From: Streptomyces scopuliridis RB72
GTDB taxonomy: Bacteria > Actinomycetota > Actinomycetes > Streptomycetales > Streptomycetaceae
Reading direction: 5' to 3'
Assembly (NCBI RefSeq): GCF_000718095.1
Contig: NZ_JOEI01000018.1
Location: 317,530 to 381,529 of the forward strand
Length of the DNA stretch: 64,000 nucleotides
Shown here: positions 58,010 to 64,000 of the stretch, piece after piece
How the letters are laid out: each line of letters starts with the position of its first letter
Numbering within the stretch: the stretch's first letter is position 1
Translations under genes and position numbers: made by a program
Notes under the pieces: model-generated
What the model saw: only the letters and a program-made list of their open reading frames with translations
Told to the model about the DNA's origin: nothing
Databases searched by the model: none

Positions 58010-58027
58010 GCGGCGGCGTACCGCCGC
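58010..58027 (+). other. short hairpin in the leader of the chaplin gene
   Basis: GCGGCGG (58010-58016), 4-nt loop, CCGCCGC (58021-58027). It ends 31 bp before the chaplin ATG; it may end regulator transcription or fold in the chaplin leader. Confidence 0.4.
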
Positions 58028-58058
58028 TGTTGTTGATCACACGATTAAGGAACATCCC

Positions 58059-58307
58059 ATGAAGGTTGCCAAGAAGGCCGCCCTGGTCATCGTCACCGCC
58101 GGTCTCGCGGCGGGTGCCACCGCCGGAGCCGCGTCCGCCACCGAGGGCGGCGCCCACGCCACCGGCGTGGCGCAGCACTCCCCGGGTGTCGGCTCCGGCA
58201 ACGCGGTCCAGGTCCCGGTGCACATCCCGGTGAACCTCACCGGCAACACGGTGAACGTGATCGGCCTGCTGAACCCGGCGCTCGGCAACGCCTCGGTCAA
58301 CCACTGA
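58059..58307 (+). CDS. chpE: short chaplin lacking cysteines (ChpE-like)
   Basis: 82 residues. Signal peptide KVAKKAALVIVTAGLAAGAT then GAASA, and one chaplin domain: HSPGVGSGNAVQVPVHIPVN, LTGNTVNVIGLLNPALGNAS, VNH. The two Cys of most chaplins are absent, as in ChpE. Short chaplins are secreted, assemble into amyloid-like films and lower surface tension so that aerial hyphae can rise. AAGGA precedes the ATG. From memory the chromosomal neighbours (histidine kinase/LuxR pair) are the same as for chpE in S. coelicolor. A strong terminator follows. Confidence 0.92.
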   Translation: MKVAKKAALVIVTAGLAAGATAGAASATEGGAHATGVAQHSPGVGSGNAVQVPVHIPVNLTGNTVNVIGLLNPALGNASVNH

Positions 58308-58322
58308 CGCGTCGCGTCACGC

Positions 58323-58382
58323 GCCGCCGAGGCCCGGTGACCCCCTGGCGGGTGGGTTCCCCGGGCCTCGGCGGCCTTTTTC
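58323..58382 (+). terminator. strong terminator after the chaplin gene
   Basis: GCCGCCGAGGCCCGG (58323-58337) pairs perfectly with CCGGGCCTCGGCGGC (58361-58375), followed by CTTTTTC. Confidence 0.85.
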
Positions 58383-58449
58383 GTACGAGGACTCGCGTAC
58401 GGCGTCGAGTGACCGCCCGTCCCGCCCGCGCACACGAAACCTCAGCGCC

Positions 58450-59247
58450 TCAGGAAACGGGCGGCATCCCCCGCTCCCGCTCCTCGACATACGCGTTGTA
58501 CGACGCCACCAGCGCCCGCCGCGCACACCGCTCCACCGGCCGCAGCGCCTCGCCCCGCGCCGCCATCTCCGACGCGCTCACCGCGCCGCCGTGCCCGTGC
58601 TCGTACGCGAGCGAGACCAGCAGCCCGATCCGCTGCGCCAGTTCGAGCACCCGTACCGCCCGCGGCGGATAGCCGGGCGCCAGCACCTCGCGCCCCCGCT
58701 CCGACCGTGCCCGGTACGCGTCGAGCGCCGCCTCGGCCACCGGCCCCGACGCCGCCACATCCAGCCGCGAGAGCACCTCCGTCGCCTCCCGCAGCGCCTC
58801 GGCCAGTTCGCGTTCCGCCTCGCCGAGCGAGGGCACATCCGCCGGCGGTGCCTCCCGTACCGGCAGACAGTGCCAGAGGACCTCGACATGCTGGTCCCCG
58901 TCCGGGCCCGCCGCGGAGACCTCGGGGATCAGTCCGTACGGAGCCCCGGCGGCGATCACCGCCTCCTCGGCCTCCAGCGCGCGGGCATTGAACTCCGGCG
59001 GGCCGCTGAGCCCCAGCGGATGGCCCGGCGCCGGCAGCGCGATCCGGTACCCGGTCACCCCGAGCGCCCGCAGCCGGCCCAGCGCCAGCGTGAGCCCGAC
59101 AGGACCGGCCTCACCGGGCAGTCCTTCCACCCGGTGTACGGCGTCGTCGCCGACCACGGCGAGCACGGCGTCGTCCGGCGATACAAACCCGGCCAACAGG
59201 GCATTTCCCCATGCGGCCAGCAGTCCTGAGCGTGGTTGCGAAAGCAT
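58450..59247 (-). CDS. conserved Streptomyces protein of unknown function
   Basis: 265 residues, soluble. The N-terminal half is alpha/beta (LLAAWGNALLAGFVSPDDAV, LAVVGDDAVHRVEGLPGEAG, LGVTGYRIALPAPGHPLGLS, GPPEFNARALEAEEAVIAAG); the C-terminal half is helical and Ala/Glu/Arg-rich (ELAEALREATEVLSRLDVAA, RSERGREVLAPGYPPRAVRV, CARRALVASYNAYVEERERG). I recognise no catalytic motif. ATG at 59247. Divergent from the ABC ATPase gene; the shared gap holds a TAGGTT -10-like element on the other strand. Confidence 0.75.
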   Translation of the reverse strand: MLSQPRSGLLAAWGNALLAGFVSPDDAVLAVVGDDAVHRVEGLPGEAGPVGLTLALGRLRALGVTGYRIALPAPGHPLGLSGPPEFNARALEAEEAVIAAGAPYGLIPEVSAAGPDGDQHVEVLWHCLPVREAPPADVPSLGEAERELAEALREATEVLSRLDVAASGPVAEAALDAYRARSERGREVLAPGYPPRAVRVLELAQRIGLLVSLAYEHGHGGAVSASEMAARGEALRPVERCARRALVASYNAYVEERERGMPPVS

Positions 59248-59373
59248 GGCACCAGCGTAGGGAACGGACCTCACGGCCGGACCCCTCGACGGGTGGCGTA
59301 GGTTTTCCTTGGGGGCCGCGCCTACAGGCGCACCCGAAACCTCAAGACGATTGCATGGGGAGACAACGCGCTC

Positions 59374-60165
59374 ATGAGCGATGTACTGGAGCTGGTGGAC
59401 GTATCCGTGGTCCGCGACGGACGCGCTCTGGTGGACGATGTCTCCTGGTCGGTCAAGGAGGGAGAGCGCTGGGTGATCCTCGGCCCCAACGGTGCCGGCA
59501 AGACCACCCTGCTCAATCTCGCCTCCAGCTATCTCTTCCCGACCTCCGGCGCGGTACGGATCCTCGGCGAGCGGCTCGGCAAGGTCGATGTCTTCGACCT
59601 CCGCCCCCGGATCGGCATCGCGGGCATCGCCATGGCCGAGAAGCTGCCCAAGCGCCAGACGGTCCTTGAGACCGTCCTCACCGCCGCGTACGGCATGACC
59701 GCGACCTGGCACGAGGACTACGACGAGGTCGACGAGCAGCGCGCCCGCGCCTTCCTCGACCGCCTCGGCATGACCGAATACCTGGACCGCAAGTTCGGCA
59801 CGCTCTCCGAGGGCGAGCGCAAGCGCACCCTGATCGCCCGCGCGATGATGACCGACCCCGAACTGCTGCTCCTGGACGAGCCCGCCGCCGGCCTCGACCT
59901 CGGCGGGCGCGAGGACCTGGTGCGCAGACTCGGCCGCCTCGCCCGCGATCCGTACGCCCCCTCCATGATCATGGTCACCCACCATGTCGAGGAGATCGCG
60001 CCGGGCTTCACCCATGTCCTCATGATCCGCCAGGGCAAGGTGCTCGCCGCCGGCCCCGTGGAGACCGAGCTCACCTCGCGCAACCTCTCGCACTGCTTCG
60101 GCCTCCCGCTCGTCATCGAGCGCAACGGCGACCGCTGGACCGCGCAGGGCCTGCCCCTCGGCTGA
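59374..60165 (+). CDS. stand-alone ABC transporter ATP-binding protein
   Basis: 263 residues. Walker A WVILGPNGAGKTTLLNLASS, signature TLSEGERKRTLIARAMM (LSEGE variant), Walker B LLLLDEPAAGLDLGGREDLV and switch His in MIMVTHHVEEIAPGFTHVLM. There is no permease gene next to it. The sequence (DLRPRIGIAGIAMAEKLPKR, VLETVLTAAYGM) belongs to the ModF/YnjD-like single-ATPase group seen widely in actinobacteria. Partner and substrate unknown. GGGGAGA precedes the ATG. A hairpin follows at 60171. Confidence 0.9.
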   Translation: MSDVLELVDVSVVRDGRALVDDVSWSVKEGERWVILGPNGAGKTTLLNLASSYLFPTSGAVRILGERLGKVDVFDLRPRIGIAGIAMAEKLPKRQTVLETVLTAAYGMTATWHEDYDEVDEQRARAFLDRLGMTEYLDRKFGTLSEGERKRTLIARAMMTDPELLLLDEPAAGLDLGGREDLVRRLGRLARDPYAPSMIMVTHHVEEIAPGFTHVLMIRQGKVLAAGPVETELTSRNLSHCFGLPLVIERNGDRWTAQGLPLG

Positions 60166-60170
60166 CGTTC

Positions 60171-60200
60171 ATCCGGTCAACGGCTGTCAGCTGACCGGAT
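60171..60200 (+). terminator. hairpin after the ABC ATPase gene
   Basis: ATCCGGTCA (60171-60179) pairs with TGACCGGAT (60192-60200), loop 12 nt, 6 bp past the stop codon. Confidence 0.6.
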
Positions 60201-60232
60201 ATCACCCCTGTCGGGACAGGGACCCGCGCCCC

Positions 60233-60238
60233 TACCAT
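60233..60238 (+). promoter_or_regulatory. candidate -10 element for a leaderless nfeD-like transcript
   Basis: TACCAT ends 6 bp before the GTG at 60245, and no Shine-Dalgarno sequence is seen. Such spacing is typical of leaderless mRNAs in actinobacteria. Confidence 0.4.
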
Positions 60239-60244
60239 GACCAT

Positions 60245-60673
60245 GTGGAAATCGACGCATGGGTGTGGTGGCTGATCGGCGCTGTCGGACTGGGCATTCC
60301 GCTCGTGATAACGGCGATGCCCGAATTCGGCATGTTCTCGGCCGGAGCGGTCGCCGGAGCCGTCACCGCGGCGCTCGGCGGCGGAGTCGTGGCCCAAGTC
60401 CTCGTATTCGTCGTGGTGTCCGTCGCCCTCGTCGCCGTCGTACGTCCCTACGCGGCCCGGCAGCGCGGCGCGAGCCCCGGCTCGGCCACCGGCATCGACG
60501 CGCTGAAAGGCCGTCAAGCCGTCGTGCTGGAACGGGTGGACGGCAGAGGTGGCCGGATCAAGCTGGCCGGTGAGGTCTGGTCGGCCCGCGCCTACGACGA
60601 GCGAGCCGCGTTCGAACCCGGTCAACAGGTCGATGTGGTCGAGATCGACGGAGCCACCGCCGTGGTGATGTGA
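60245..60673 (+). CDS. NfeD family membrane protein
   Basis: 142 residues. Three hydrophobic helices (about 6-24, 29-45 and 48-67, with GAVAGAVTAALGGGVVAQVL) then a C-terminal OB-fold NfeD domain: GIDALKGRQAVVLERVDGRG, GRIKLAGEVWSARAYDE and VDVVEIDGATAVVM. NfeD proteins act with SPFH/stomatin proteins, encoded next door at 60764, on membrane organisation. The GTG at 60245 gives a Glu-Ile-Asp start; no RBS is evident. 90 bp separate it from the SPFH gene. Confidence 0.9.
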   Translation: MEIDAWVWWLIGAVGLGIPLVITAMPEFGMFSAGAVAGAVTAALGGGVVAQVLVFVVVSVALVAVVRPYAARQRGASPGSATGIDALKGRQAVVLERVDGRGGRIKLAGEVWSARAYDERAAFEPGQQVDVVEIDGATAVVM

Positions 60674-60763
60674 GCCAACCCGGCCGAACGGTAAGCACAT
60701 ACGTCCGCGGTCTGAGAAACTGGATCATCAGAACATCCGGCAGCGAAGGGCCCGAGGAACGCG

Positions 60764-61693
60764 ATGCCATCAATCATCATCGTCCTGGTCATCCTGGTGG
60801 TGCTTGTATTCATCGCCCTGATCAAGACGATCCAGGTCATCCCGCAGGCAAGCGCCGCCATCGTGGAGCGGTTCGGCCGCTACACACGAACTCTCAATGC
60901 GGGCCTGAACATTGTCGTCCCGTTCATCGACTCGATCCGTAACCGGATCGACCTCCGTGAACAGGTCGTCCCCTTCCCGCCCCAACCGGTGATCACCCAG
61001 GACAACCTGGTGGTCAACATCGACACCGTCATCTACTACCAGGTGACCGACGCCCGCGCCGCGACCTACGAAGTCGCCAGCTATATCCAGGCGATCGAGC
61101 AGCTCACTGTCACCACCCTGCGCAACATCATCGGTGGCATGGACCTGGAGCGGACCCTCACCTCCCGCGAGGAGATCAACGCGGCCCTGCGCGGCGTCCT
61201 CGACGAGGCCACCGGCAAGTGGGGCATCCGCGTCAACCGCGTCGAGCTGAAGGCGATCGAGCCGCCGACCTCCATCCAGGACTCGATGGAGAAGCAGATG
61301 CGCGCCGACCGTGACAAGCGCGCCGCGATCCTCACCGCGGAGGGCATCCGCCAGTCGCAGATCCTCACCGCCGAGGGCGAGAAGCAGTCCGCGATCCTGC
61401 GCGCCGAAGGTGAGGCCAAGGCCGCCGCCCTGCGCGCCGAGGGCGAGGCCCAGGCGATCCGTACGGTCTTCGAGTCGATCCACGCGGGCGACCCCGACCA
61501 GAAGCTGCTCGCGTACCAGTACCTCCAGATGCTCCCCAAGATCGCCGAAGGCGACGCCAACAAGCTCTGGATCGTGCCCAGCGAGATCGGCGACGCCCTC
61601 AAGGGGCTCAGCGGCGCCTTCGACAACCTGGGCGGTGGCATGCCGGGCTTCAACACCGGCAAGGAGCGCCGGCAGGACACCCCGCTGGACTGA
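60764..61693 (+). CDS. SPFH domain (stomatin/prohibitin-like) protein
   Basis: 309 residues. One N-terminal membrane helix (IIIVLVILVVLVFIALIK), the SPFH domain (VIPQASAAIVERFGRYTRTL, GLNIVVPFIDSIRNRIDLRE, MDLERTLTSREEINAALRGV), then a helical region rich in Ala/Glu/Arg repeats (ILTAEGIRQSQILTAEGEKQ, AILRAEGEAKAAALRAEGEA) and a Gly-rich tail. These proteins form large membrane microdomain rings, often with NfeD partners. GAGGAA precedes the ATG. A hairpin separates it from the next gene. Confidence 0.94.
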   Translation: MPSIIIVLVILVVLVFIALIKTIQVIPQASAAIVERFGRYTRTLNAGLNIVVPFIDSIRNRIDLREQVVPFPPQPVITQDNLVVNIDTVIYYQVTDARAATYEVASYIQAIEQLTVTTLRNIIGGMDLERTLTSREEINAALRGVLDEATGKWGIRVNRVELKAIEPPTSIQDSMEKQMRADRDKRAAILTAEGIRQSQILTAEGEKQSAILRAEGEAKAAALRAEGEAQAIRTVFESIHAGDPDQKLLAYQYLQMLPKIAEGDANKLWIVPSEIGDALKGLSGAFDNLGGGMPGFNTGKERRQDTPLD

Positions 61694-61714
61694 GCGGTCC
61701 GCCCCTTCGTGCAT

Positions 61715-61737
61715 GATCGGTGCATCCAGCACCGATC
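61715..61737 (+). terminator. 9-bp hairpin after the SPFH gene
   Basis: GATCGGTGC (61715-61723) pairs perfectly with GCACCGATC (61729-61737), loop ATCCA. The TSUP gene starts 19 bp later. Confidence 0.6.
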
Positions 61738-61755
61738 ACCGAAGGGCAGCGCACC

Positions 61756-62532
61756 GTGACCTCCTGGGAGATGCTCGCCGTATTCGTCGCGGGCATCAGC
61801 GCCGGAACCATCAACACCATCGTCGGTTCCGGCACGTTGATCACCTTCCCCGTCCTGCTCGCGACGGGCCTCCCGCCGGTCACCGCCACCGTCTCCAACG
61901 CCCTTGGCCTGATACCCGGTTCCATCAGCGGAGCCATCGGCTACCGCGCGGAACTCACCGGCCAGCGCCGCCGCGTACTGCGCCTGAGCGTCGCCGCGCT
62001 GATCGGCGGGCTCGCCGGGGCCGGACTGCTGCTGACGCTGCCCTCGACGGCCTTCGAGACGATCGTGCCCGTCCTGGTCACCGTCGCCCTCGTCCTGGTG
62101 ATCCTCCAGCCCAGGCTGGCCAGATCAGTCCAAGCCCGCCGTGCCCGGAAGGGCACCAGCGCCCGCCCCAACGGCGGCCCGCTCCTGTTCACCGGACTGC
62201 TGCTCGCCAGCGTCTACGGCGGCTACTTCACAGCGGCCCAGGGGATCATCTATCTCTCCCTGATGGGCATGCTGCTCGACGACACCCTGCAACGGCTGAA
62301 CGCGGTGAAGAACATCCTCGCCGCCGTCGTCAACACCGTCGCCGCGCTCTTCTTCCTCTTCGTCGCGGAGTTCGACTGGACAGCGGTCGTCCTCATCGCC
62401 GTCGGCTCGGCGATCGGCGGCCAGCTCGGGGCCAAGGCCGGCCGCAAGCTGCCCCCCGCGGCGCTGCGCGGGCTGGTCGTGGCGGTCGGGGTGGTCGCCA
62501 TCGTCCAGCTGCTGGTCCGCCGGTACGGCTGA
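61756..62532 (+). CDS. TSUP family (TauE/SafE-like) permease
   Basis: 258 residues, eight predicted membrane helices. Family repeats: VAGISAGTINTIVGSGTLIT in the first half and LLASVYGGYFTAAQGIIYLS in the second, both Gly-rich with the duplicated pattern of TSUP carriers, and AVVNTVAALFFLFVAEFDWT. TSUP proteins export organosulfonates, sulfite or similar anions; substrate unknown here. GTG at 61756 follows GAAGGG with the conserved TSWEMLAVFVAG start. Confidence 0.92.
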   Translation: MTSWEMLAVFVAGISAGTINTIVGSGTLITFPVLLATGLPPVTATVSNALGLIPGSISGAIGYRAELTGQRRRVLRLSVAALIGGLAGAGLLLTLPSTAFETIVPVLVTVALVLVILQPRLARSVQARRARKGTSARPNGGPLLFTGLLLASVYGGYFTAAQGIIYLSLMGMLLDDTLQRLNAVKNILAAVVNTVAALFFLFVAEFDWTAVVLIAVGSAIGGQLGAKAGRKLPPAALRGLVVAVGVVAIVQLLVRRYG

Positions 62533-62569
62533 CGGGCGGCGCGGGGAGTACGGGCCGCCGACAGCCGGA

Positions 62570-62596
62570 AGCCCGCTCCTCATGGGGGAGCGGGCT
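62570..62596 (+). terminator. terminator shared by the TSUP and HNH genes
   Basis: AGCCCGCTCC (62570-62579) pairs with GGAGCGGGCT (62587-62596), loop 7 nt, then CCTCTCG. The two genes converge on it. Confidence 0.7.
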
Positions 62597-62623
62597 CCTC
62601 TCGTACGCCTGACGCGTCACGCG

Positions 62624-63136
62624 TTACGCGGCGGACTGGACCGAGGCCAGCCAGTGCGGCAGCTCCGAACGCTCACCGGCCCGCAGGGACAGCAGCATCG
62701 CGTCCGCCGGGGACGGTACGAACGGCTGGTACAGCAGCGGCATCCCCGCCTGCTCCGGCGTACGGTCGGCCTTGCGGTGGTTGTCCTCGGCGCAGGAAGC
62801 GACCGTATTCAGCCAGCTGTCCGCACCACCCCGGGACCGCGGCACCACATGGTCCACCGTCGTCGCGCGCCTGCCGCAGTACGCGCACCGGTGCTGGTCC
62901 CGGACCAGTACCCCCCGCCTCGACCACGGAGCCTGTCTTCGGAACGGCACCCGTACATACCGGCAGAGCCTGATCACCCGCGGCACCGGCAGCTCCACCG
63001 CGGCCGCACGTACACGGAGATCGGGATGAGCGTGCTCGACAACGGCCTTGTCCTGCAGCACCAGCACCACCGCACGGTTGAGAGTCACCGTCGACAGCGG
63101 CTCGAAGCTCGCATTCAGTACCAGCGTGTCCCGCAT
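62624..63136 (-). CDS. HNH endonuclease family protein
   Basis: 170 residues. An N-terminal strand region (MRDTLVLNASFEPLSTVTLN, RAVVLVLQDKAVVEHAHP) is followed by the HNH domain: RDQHRCAYCGRRATTVDHVV, PRSRGGADSWLNTVASCAED, NHRKADRTPEQAGM. Both CxxC zinc ligands and the DHxxP...N...H residues are intact. This compact family is widespread in actinobacteria with no established role; cutting of DNA is inferred from the motif. The ATG at 63136 follows GGGAGGTGGG; a longer frame to 63292 lacks family sequence. Confidence 0.92.
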   Translation of the reverse strand: MRDTLVLNASFEPLSTVTLNRAVVLVLQDKAVVEHAHPDLRVRAAAVELPVPRVIRLCRYVRVPFRRQAPWSRRGVLVRDQHRCAYCGRRATTVDHVVPRSRGGADSWLNTVASCAEDNHRKADRTPEQAGMPLLYQPFVPSPADAMLLSLRAGERSELPHWLASVQSAA

Positions 63137-63225
63137 CCCGCCCACCTCCCGTGTGCCGGCCCGAGCCCCATCGGGAGGCGTCGGGCCTGGATCAACTCTG
63201 GCCGGGCACGCCGAGAGGGACAACA

Positions 63226-63272
63226 CAATAAAAAATGCCCTGCCCTGATCTCTCCAAGACCAGGGCAGGGCA
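63226..63272 (-). terminator. classical intrinsic terminator of the YbhB-like gene
   Basis: TGCCCTGCCCTG (63236-63247) and CAGGGCAGGGCA (63261-63272) form a perfect 12-bp stem; on the minus strand it is followed by a run of six T then ATT. Confidence 0.9.
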
Positions 63273-63288
63273 AACAAAAGGCAAACGG

Positions 63289-63828
63289 TCAAAGGGCGGC
63301 CGGGGCGGCGTACTCGCCGATGAGCTGCGCACGTGCCAGCGTATGGAACCGCAAATTGAAGCCGACGACCGCGGGCGACGCGTCGCCGTCGGGCCCCAGC
63401 CGCTCACTGTCCACCGCGTACACCGTGAACACATAACGGTGCGCCGGATCCCCGGGCGGCGGCGCCGCGCCACCGAAGTCCCGCGACCCGTAGTCGTTGC
63501 GCGCCTGCACCGCGCCCTCGGGAAGCCCGTCGAACGCCCCGGTGCCCGCACCCACGGGAAGCTCCGTGACCGACGCCGGGATGTCGAAGACCACCCAGTG
63601 CCAGAATCCGCTGCCGGTCGGTGCGTCCGGATCGAAGCACGTCACGGCGAAGCTCCGGGTCTCCGCCGGGAAGCCCTCCCACCGCAGATGCGGCGAGGTG
63701 TTCCCGGCGGCGTGGACCTGGGCGTCCTTGAGCGTCGCTCCGGGCGCGATGTCCTCGCTCACCACGGTGAACGACGGCACCTGCGGATGGAAGTCATGAG
63801 GGAGCGGAGCCCTCTTGCCCTCGGTCAC
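63289..63828 (-). CDS. YbhB/YbcL family Raf kinase inhibitor-like protein
   Basis: 179 residues of the PEBP fold. [40 protein letters not shown] and [20 protein letters not shown] hold the family's DPDAP and GxxHW pocket residues; later [21 protein letters not shown]-like proteins bind small anionic or phospholipid head groups; bacterial functions are unproven. ATG at 63828. It has its own classical terminator. Confidence 0.94.
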   Translation of the reverse strand: MTEGKRAPLPHDFHPQVPSFTVVSEDIAPGATLKDAQVHAAGNTSPHLRWEGFPAETRSFAVTCFDPDAPTGSGFWHWVVFDIPASVTELPVGAGTGAFDGLPEGAVQARNDYGSRDFGGAAPPPGDPAHRYVFTVYAVDSERLGPDGDASPAVVGFNLRFHTLARAQLIGEYAAPAAL

Positions 63829-63917
63829 GTCTGAACCTCCGAATCGGCTGTCCTGCCTGGCTGCTCAACAGCCCGACAGCTCGGCTGCCTTGCGGGGCCG
63901 AGCCTAGTAGTGCTTGG

Positions 63918-64000
63918 TCAGGTTGGTGTTGCTGTGGGTATGTCGCGGTGGCAGGTGGGGCAGGCGCCGGTCCAGGTTGCGAGGAGGGTCTGTAGTTCGC
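63918..64000 (-). CDS. partial C-terminus of an unidentified protein at the window edge
   Basis: Reading from 63998 down: ELQTLLATWTGACPTCHRDI then PTATPT and a stop at 63918-63920. The CPTCH zinc-knuckle-like motif and Streptomyces-type codons suggest a real 3' end, perhaps of a transposase or nuclease, but 26 codons are too few to identify. The gene continues beyond 64000. Confidence 0.35.
   Translation of the reverse strand, partial: ELQTLLATWTGACPTCHRDIPTATPT

Noticed and set aside
1..64000. CRISPR array, tRNA or rRNA genes
   Set aside because: No regularly spaced palindromic repeats with unique spacers and no cloverleaf or rRNA-like sequence were recognised by eye.

Overview
The window is high-GC DNA (about 70% by eye) with GTG/TTG starts, ATGA/GTGA stop-start overlaps and gene families typical of Streptomyces: a cysteine-free chaplin, DUF397 and Scr1-type regulators, DUF3099, and a 38-residue transporter-associated peptide. 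The gene order tyrS, pmbA/tldD, fabG-inhA, serB, chpE and moaA matches my memory of the Streptomyces core chromosome (roughly SCO1793-SCO1821 in S. coelicolor). No replication, tRNA or rRNA genes were seen.

Layout. 0-3.2 kb: an alkaline-shock (Asp23/Gls24/AmaP) envelope-stress cluster, followed by a 0.5-kb repeat-rich convergent spacer. 3.7-9.6 kb: an unusual SDR, a GH15 hydrolase, SURF1, a cysteine-rich mini-protein, a DEDDh exonuclease and a VIT-family transporter. 9.6-10.8 kb: a decayed NACHT-LRR NTPase. 10.9-21.7 kb: a secreted subtilase, a DUF485/acetate symporter pair, moaA, small membrane proteins, tyrS and the TldD/TldE protease pair.

21.7-43.2 kb is an accessory defence island between tldD and fabG. 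Its core is a translationally coupled three-gene operon: a 1772-aa DEAD/DEAH helicase with DUF1998 and a possible Vsr-like C-terminus, a 1004-aa SNF2/RapA-type helicase, and a 1504-aa Eco57I-type adenine methyltransferase. It has DISARM class 1 and Druantia ingredients in a different, compacted arrangement. Next come an Scr1-type regulator with DUF397 and a lone HATPase, a HicA-like small protein paired with a helix-turn-helix protein, a McrBC pair whose McrB has extra N-terminal reader-like domains, and a broken ATPase-DUF234 gene. No integrase, transposase or tRNA marks the edges.

43.3-64 kb returns to core genes: fabG-inhA (fatty-acid synthesis), a FadR-type regulator divergent from an MFS transporter, serB, a double-FHA ABC exporter, a lytic transglycosylase, a QueA-like enzyme, a GAF histidine kinase/LuxR pair, chpE, an ABC ATPase, an NfeD/SPFH membrane pair, a TSUP permease, an HNH nuclease and a Raf-kinase-inhibitor-like protein. 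A coding 3' end of unknown identity runs off the right edge.

Within the island, the methyltransferase probably marks self while the two helicases sense and unwind unmodified DNA. McrBC would cut DNA bearing foreign base modifications, so the two together would cover both unmodified and hypermodified phage genomes. All functional calls rest on motif reading; no database search was run.
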